From: Spirochaetia bacterium
GTDB taxonomy: Bacteria > Spirochaetota > Spirochaetia > Treponematales > Breznakiellaceae
Reading direction: 5' to 3'
NCBI GenBank assembly: GCA_026002045.1
Contig: BOAV01000053.1
Location: forward strand, 1 to 16,364
Length of the DNA stretch: 16,364 nucleotides
The notes beneath the pieces were generated by a model. The model searched no databases. It saw nothing but the letters and a program-made list of their open reading frames with translations, and was not told the origin of the DNA. Position 1 is the stretch's first letter, and every line of letters starts with the position of its first letter. Both the position numbers and the translations under genes were made by a program. This document shows positions 13,470 through 16,364 of the stretch, in pieces.

Positions 13470-14777
13470 ATGGCAAAACGGATATTTGCGGCAGTATCAA
13501 TGATCTTGATGATCGGAGCCCTTGCTTTTGCGGGAGGCGGCGGTGATAAGGCGGGCGCAGGCGGTGCAAAACCGGTTACCCTTCGTTTTTCCTGGTGGGG
13601 CGCTGATGTCCGGCATCAGGCGACTTTACAGGCCATTGATCGGTATATGGAACTGCACCCCAATGTTACCATTGAAGGGGAGTATCAGGGATTTGACGGG
13701 TATCCGCAGAAAATCATGACCCAGATTGCGGGCCGTACCGAACCGGATCTTATGCAGCTGGATTATGTATGGTTCCCCGAGCTTGCGGCCCGGGGCGATA
13801 CCTTTGTGGATATGACAACCCAGTCGGCGGTTGATCTGAGTCCCTATTCACAAAAAATACTGGAAGAATATTGCAGCATTAACGGAAAGATCATTTCTCT
13901 CCCTATGGGAACAAATGGTTGGGGGCTGATGGTCAACAGGGAATTTTACAAGAAATATAACCTTGCCCCTGATACGGACTGGACCTGGGAAAAGGTGATT
14001 GACGAGGGCGCCCGTATTCACAAGGCAAATCCGAACGATTACCTGTTCTCCATACCCTCAAATATTATTTTTGAATTCTTTTTGAGTCCCTATATTTACA
14101 CAAAAACAGGCCATTGGTGGGTCGATGAAGGGGCGAACAAGATCAGCGCCACCAGGGCGGAACTGCTGGAAGGGTTTACGGTATTAAAGAAACTCTATGA
14201 CGGCGGCGCAGCCCAGCCCATAGGGGAAGCGAATCTGTTTATGAATCAGATGAATCCCAAGTGGGCGGGCGGACAGCTCGGTTTCATGATCAACTGGTCA
14301 GGTGTTATCCAGCAGCATAAAGAAATGCTGCCCGAAGGGGCTTTTACCGTAGCCAAGCCCCCCTATGCGGCCAACGGAAAAAACAAGTCGATTCCCTTCA
14401 AGGTCGCCATGGTGCTGGCCGTCAGTAACCGGAGTCCCAACGTTGCAGTAGCCGCCGATTTTGCCAACTGGCTGCTGAACGATCCTGAGGCTATAACAAT
14501 TCTGGGGACCCAGCGTTCGGTTCCTACCAATCAAAATGCCTTTAATCAGTTGAACAAGGCCGGCAGCATAAATGCCGATATGGCAGCCATGGTTGCATTT
14601 ACCAATGCGGACCCGCTCCCGCCGTTCCCCATGATTCAGAGCAACAGTGAGGTTACGGATATTGTAAAGGATATATGCGAGCAGGTTGTATTCGGAAAGC
14701 TCACCCCCGAAGCTGCCACGGACAAGTTCCTTGCGGATGTGCAGGAAAAGATGGATGCCTTGAAGAAGTCCCGGTAA
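13470..14777 (+). CDS. Sugar ABC transporter solute-binding protein (family 1)
   Basis: A 435-residue periplasmic binding protein of a CUT1-type importer. A signal peptide (MAKRIFAAVSMILMIGALAFA) is followed by GGGGDKAGAGG, with no lipobox cysteine, so cleavage after AFA and a soluble periplasmic form are expected. The mature part begins VTLRFSWWGADVRHQAT, with PNVTIEGEYQGFDGYPQKIMTQIAGRTEPDLMQLDY characteristic of family 1. Start choice: ATG 13470 has GAGGAGG upstream and a proper signal peptide; an in-frame ATG at 13356 would add 38 charged residues that spoil it. The gene follows the mannosidase by 175 bp and precedes both permease genes after a stem-loop. By context it binds the mannosidase's substrate or a related glycan; specificity is inferred only. 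Confidence 0.95.
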   Translation: MAKRIFAAVSMILMIGALAFAGGGGDKAGAGGAKPVTLRFSWWGADVRHQATLQAIDRYMELHPNVTIEGEYQGFDGYPQKIMTQIAGRTEPDLMQLDYVWFPELAARGDTFVDMTTQSAVDLSPYSQKILEEYCSINGKIISLPMGTNGWGLMVNREFYKKYNLAPDTDWTWEKVIDEGARIHKANPNDYLFSIPSNIIFEFFLSPYIYTKTGHWWVDEGANKISATRAELLEGFTVLKKLYDGGAAQPIGEANLFMNQMNPKWAGGQLGFMINWSGVIQQHKEMLPEGAFTVAKPPYAANGKNKSIPFKVAMVLAVSNRSPNVAVAADFANWLLNDPEAITILGTQRSVPTNQNAFNQLNKAGSINADMAAMVAFTNADPLPPFPMIQSNSEVTDIVKDICEQVVFGKLTPEAATDKFLADVQEKMDALKKSR

Positions 14778-14796
14778 TAAGGGCGCAGGAGGATGG

Positions 14797-14844
14797 CCGG
14801 GCTTTAATCTTTTGACAAAGATTAAAGCCCGGTTTAAATTTTAA
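14797..14844 (+). terminator. Strong stem-loop after the binding-protein gene (attenuator or mRNA stabiliser)
   Basis: CCGGGCTTTAATCTTT (14797-14812) and AAAGATTAAAGCCCGG (14817-14832) are perfectly complementary over 16 bp around a TGAC loop. TTTAAATTTT follows, an interrupted T-rich tract. It sits 20 bp after the binding-protein stop codon and 31 bp before the permease GTG. It probably acts as a leaky terminator or 3' stabiliser, making binding-protein message exceed permease message. Confidence 0.8.
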
Positions 14845-14863
14845 TCAATGTTAAGGATTTAAT

Positions 14864-15760
14864 GTGAAGACAGGAAAACAATCCCGCCGGGATAATATGG
14901 GGTATGTTTATATATTACCGTGGATTTTAGGTTTTATTGTTTTCCAGGCATATCCCCTGGCGGCATCCCTGTTTTATTCTTTTACCGATTACAATATAAC
15001 CGACAAGCCGGTATTTGTCGGGTTTGATAATTATGTCACCATGTTTACCAAAGATAAATTATTTTTGATTTCTTTTTGGACCACCATAAAATTTGTATTT
15101 ATGTCGGTGCCGATGAAAATTGTTACCGCCCTGATCGTCGCCATGCTATTAAATCAAAAAATCAGGGGCATTAATTTTTACCGTACCGTTTTTTATATCC
15201 CTTCAATATTCGGCGGCAGTGTGGCCATTGCCATCCTCTGGCGTTTTTTGTTTATGGACGACGGCCTGGTGAACCATCTGCTTGCGGCAATTCATTTACC
15301 GGCGGTTAAGTGGCTTACGAGCCCTATGCTGGCCCTTTTTACCCTCAATCTCCTGAGCGTATGGCAGTTTGGATCATCCATGGTTCTGTTTCTGGCCGCC
15401 CTGAAGCAGGTGCCGGAGGATCTGCATGAAGCCGCCCGGATTGACGGGGCCGGACGGTTTCATTCTTTTTTTCGGGTTACCCTGCCGATGATTACACCGG
15501 TTCTTTTTTTTAATATCCTTATGCAGATGGTAAACGCCTTCCAGGATTTTACCGGCGCATTTGTTATTACCAACGGGGGGCCCTTAAATTCAACCTATTT
15601 ATTTGCATTGAAACTATATTCCGAAGCTTTCAGGTATTTTAAGATGGGCTATGCCAGCGCCCTCTCCTGGATTCTCTTTTTGCTTATTTTGATGTTTACC
15701 GCTGTCTTTTTCCGTTTTTCCAGTATGGCTACCTATTATGAGGACGGAGGTAAATTCTGA
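14864..15760 (+). CDS. Sugar ABC transporter permease, MalF type
   Basis: A 298-residue inner-membrane permease with about six hydrophobic helices, the first at ~12-35 (YVYILPWILGFIVFQAYPLAASLFYSF). The cytoplasmic EAA loop that contacts the ATPase is clear: EDLHEAARIDGAGRFHSFFRVTLPMITPVLFF. The length is typical of CUT1 MalF-like subunits lacking the long periplasmic insert of E. coli MalF. The start is GTG at 14864, with AAGGA six bases upstream; the N-terminus RRDNMGYVYILPW matches the family. It follows the stem-loop after the binding-protein gene and overlaps the next permease gene by one base. No ATPase gene lies in the window. Confidence 0.93.
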   Translation: MKTGKQSRRDNMGYVYILPWILGFIVFQAYPLAASLFYSFTDYNITDKPVFVGFDNYVTMFTKDKLFLISFWTTIKFVFMSVPMKIVTALIVAMLLNQKIRGINFYRTVFYIPSIFGGSVAIAILWRFLFMDDGLVNHLLAAIHLPAVKWLTSPMLALFTLNLLSVWQFGSSMVLFLAALKQVPEDLHEAARIDGAGRFHSFFRVTLPMITPVLFFNILMQMVNAFQDFTGAFVITNGGPLNSTYLFALKLYSEAFRYFKMGYASALSWILFLLILMFTAVFFRFSSMATYYEDGGKF

Positions 15761-16364
15761 TGATTCATTCACGGAAAATTAAAATTTCTGTCCTGATTAT
15801 CCATCTGGCAATGCTGTTTTTTAGCTGGCTGATGATTTATCCCCTCATTTGGACCTTTCTTTCCGCATTTAAATCCAACCGAGAAATATTCGGTTCCCTT
15901 GCATTGCTTCCCACAGAACCGGTCTGGGACAGCTTCAGCAAGGGATGGAATGGTACGGGCAGAATCACCTATACCCGGTTTTATATCAATACCTTTATGC
16001 TGGTTTTGCCCACGGTAATTTTTACTGTTATTTCCAGTTCCCTGGTTGCCTATGGTTTTGCCCGGTTCCGGTTCAAGTTCAAGAAAATTTTATTCATGAT
16101 CATGATCTCTACCCTGATGCTGCCTAATGCGGTTATTATCATTCCCCGGTATCTTTTATTCAATAAATTCGGCTGGCTTAACAGTTACCTGCCCTTTATC
16201 ATGCCCGCCGCCTTCGCCTGTTATCCCTTCTTTATTTACATGATGATCCAGTTTTTTCGGGGCCTTCCCATCGCCCTGGATGAGGCGGCGACCATTGACG
16301 GATGCAATACCTTTTATGTGTATTGGCGCATCCTCATGCCCCTCTGCAAACCGGCCCTTTTTTC
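15760..16364 (+). CDS. Sugar ABC transporter permease, MalG type, C-terminus beyond window
   Basis: Second permease of the importer, open at the right edge with 201 complete codons of an expected ~275. The N-terminal helix LIIHLAMLFFSWLMIYPLIWTFLSAFKSN is typical of MalG-type subunits, followed by the segments FYINTFMLVLPTVIFTVISSSLVAYGFARF and MLPNAVIIIPRYLLFNKFGWLNSYLPFI. The EAA loop ALDEAATIDGCNTFYVYWRILMPLCKPALF reaches the window end. The ATG overlaps the stop of the first permease (TGATG), with GGAGG nine bases upstream, so the two are translationally coupled and probably form a heterodimer. Confidence 0.93.
   Translation, partial: MIHSRKIKISVLIIHLAMLFFSWLMIYPLIWTFLSAFKSNREIFGSLALLPTEPVWDSFSKGWNGTGRITYTRFYINTFMLVLPTVIFTVISSSLVAYGFARFRFKFKKILFMIMISTLMLPNAVIIIPRYLLFNKFGWLNSYLPFIMPAAFACYPFFIYMMIQFFRGLPIALDEAATIDGCNTFYVYWRILMPLCKPALF

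Noticed and set aside
14786..14807. A four-codon ORF (MAGL) after GGAGG, within the stem-loop behind the binding-protein gene.
   Set aside because: The GGAGG directly abuts the ATG with no spacing, and the sequence is better explained by the perfect inverted repeat.

Overview
The window looks like chromosomal DNA from a fermentative spirochaete, most likely a Treponema of the termite-gut or rumen type. This rests on overall family resemblance, on two sugar-binding proteins whose signal peptides end in a Gly-rich stretch with no lipobox cysteine, and on carbohydrate-uptake genes mixed with toxin-antitoxin modules and dispersed intergenic repeats. No rRNA, tRNA, CRISPR array or transposase was found, so the taxonomic call is inference.

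Layout. (1) 1-2073: a sugar ABC solute-binding protein gene runs leftward off the window edge. It is divergent from an ArsR-type regulator with a large C-terminal domain, and the shared 271-bp gap carries three ATGCTT half-sites. (2) 2083-3411: an L-cysteine desulfidase / serine-dehydratase-alpha family gene with its own promoter. (3) 3449-5970, all leftward: yefM-yoeB-like toxin-antitoxin pair, a phenylacetate-CoA ligase (paaK), then vapBC, so paaK is bracketed by two unrelated toxin-antitoxin modules. (4) 6029-7294, leftward: an SGNH/GDSL esterase and a small VOC (glyoxalase-fold) protein. (5) 6728-7480: a cluster of dispersed repeats, including two copies of a 42-nt element built on a GCGAAGC hairpin with compensatory base changes, and a long AATCCGTG inverted repeat. 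(6) 7488-16364, rightward: AraC-type response regulator, YesM-type histidine kinase, cytoplasmic GH38 alpha-mannosidase, a second sugar-binding protein, and MalF- and MalG-type permeases, the last cut by the window end.

How the genes fit together. Region 6 reads as one glycan-utilisation locus. A membrane kinase senses an extracytoplasmic signal, its AraC-type partner probably activates the downstream genes, the ABC importer brings in a mannose-containing oligosaccharide or glycoside, and the alpha-mannosidase cleaves it in the cytoplasm. No ATPase gene is present; these CUT1-type importers often share an MsmK/UgpC-type ATPase encoded elsewhere. A stable stem-loop between the binding-protein and permease genes probably sets a high binding-protein to permease ratio. 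The left-edge binding protein appears to belong to a second uptake operon controlled by the divergent ArsR-type regulator.

No intergenic stretch exceeds about 300 bases; the longest (879-1149, 6686-6907, 7295-7542) are covered by regulatory and repeat entries. I found no clear-cut new multi-gene system. The most unusual signals are the covarying GCGAAGC hairpin repeat and the set of candidate operators.
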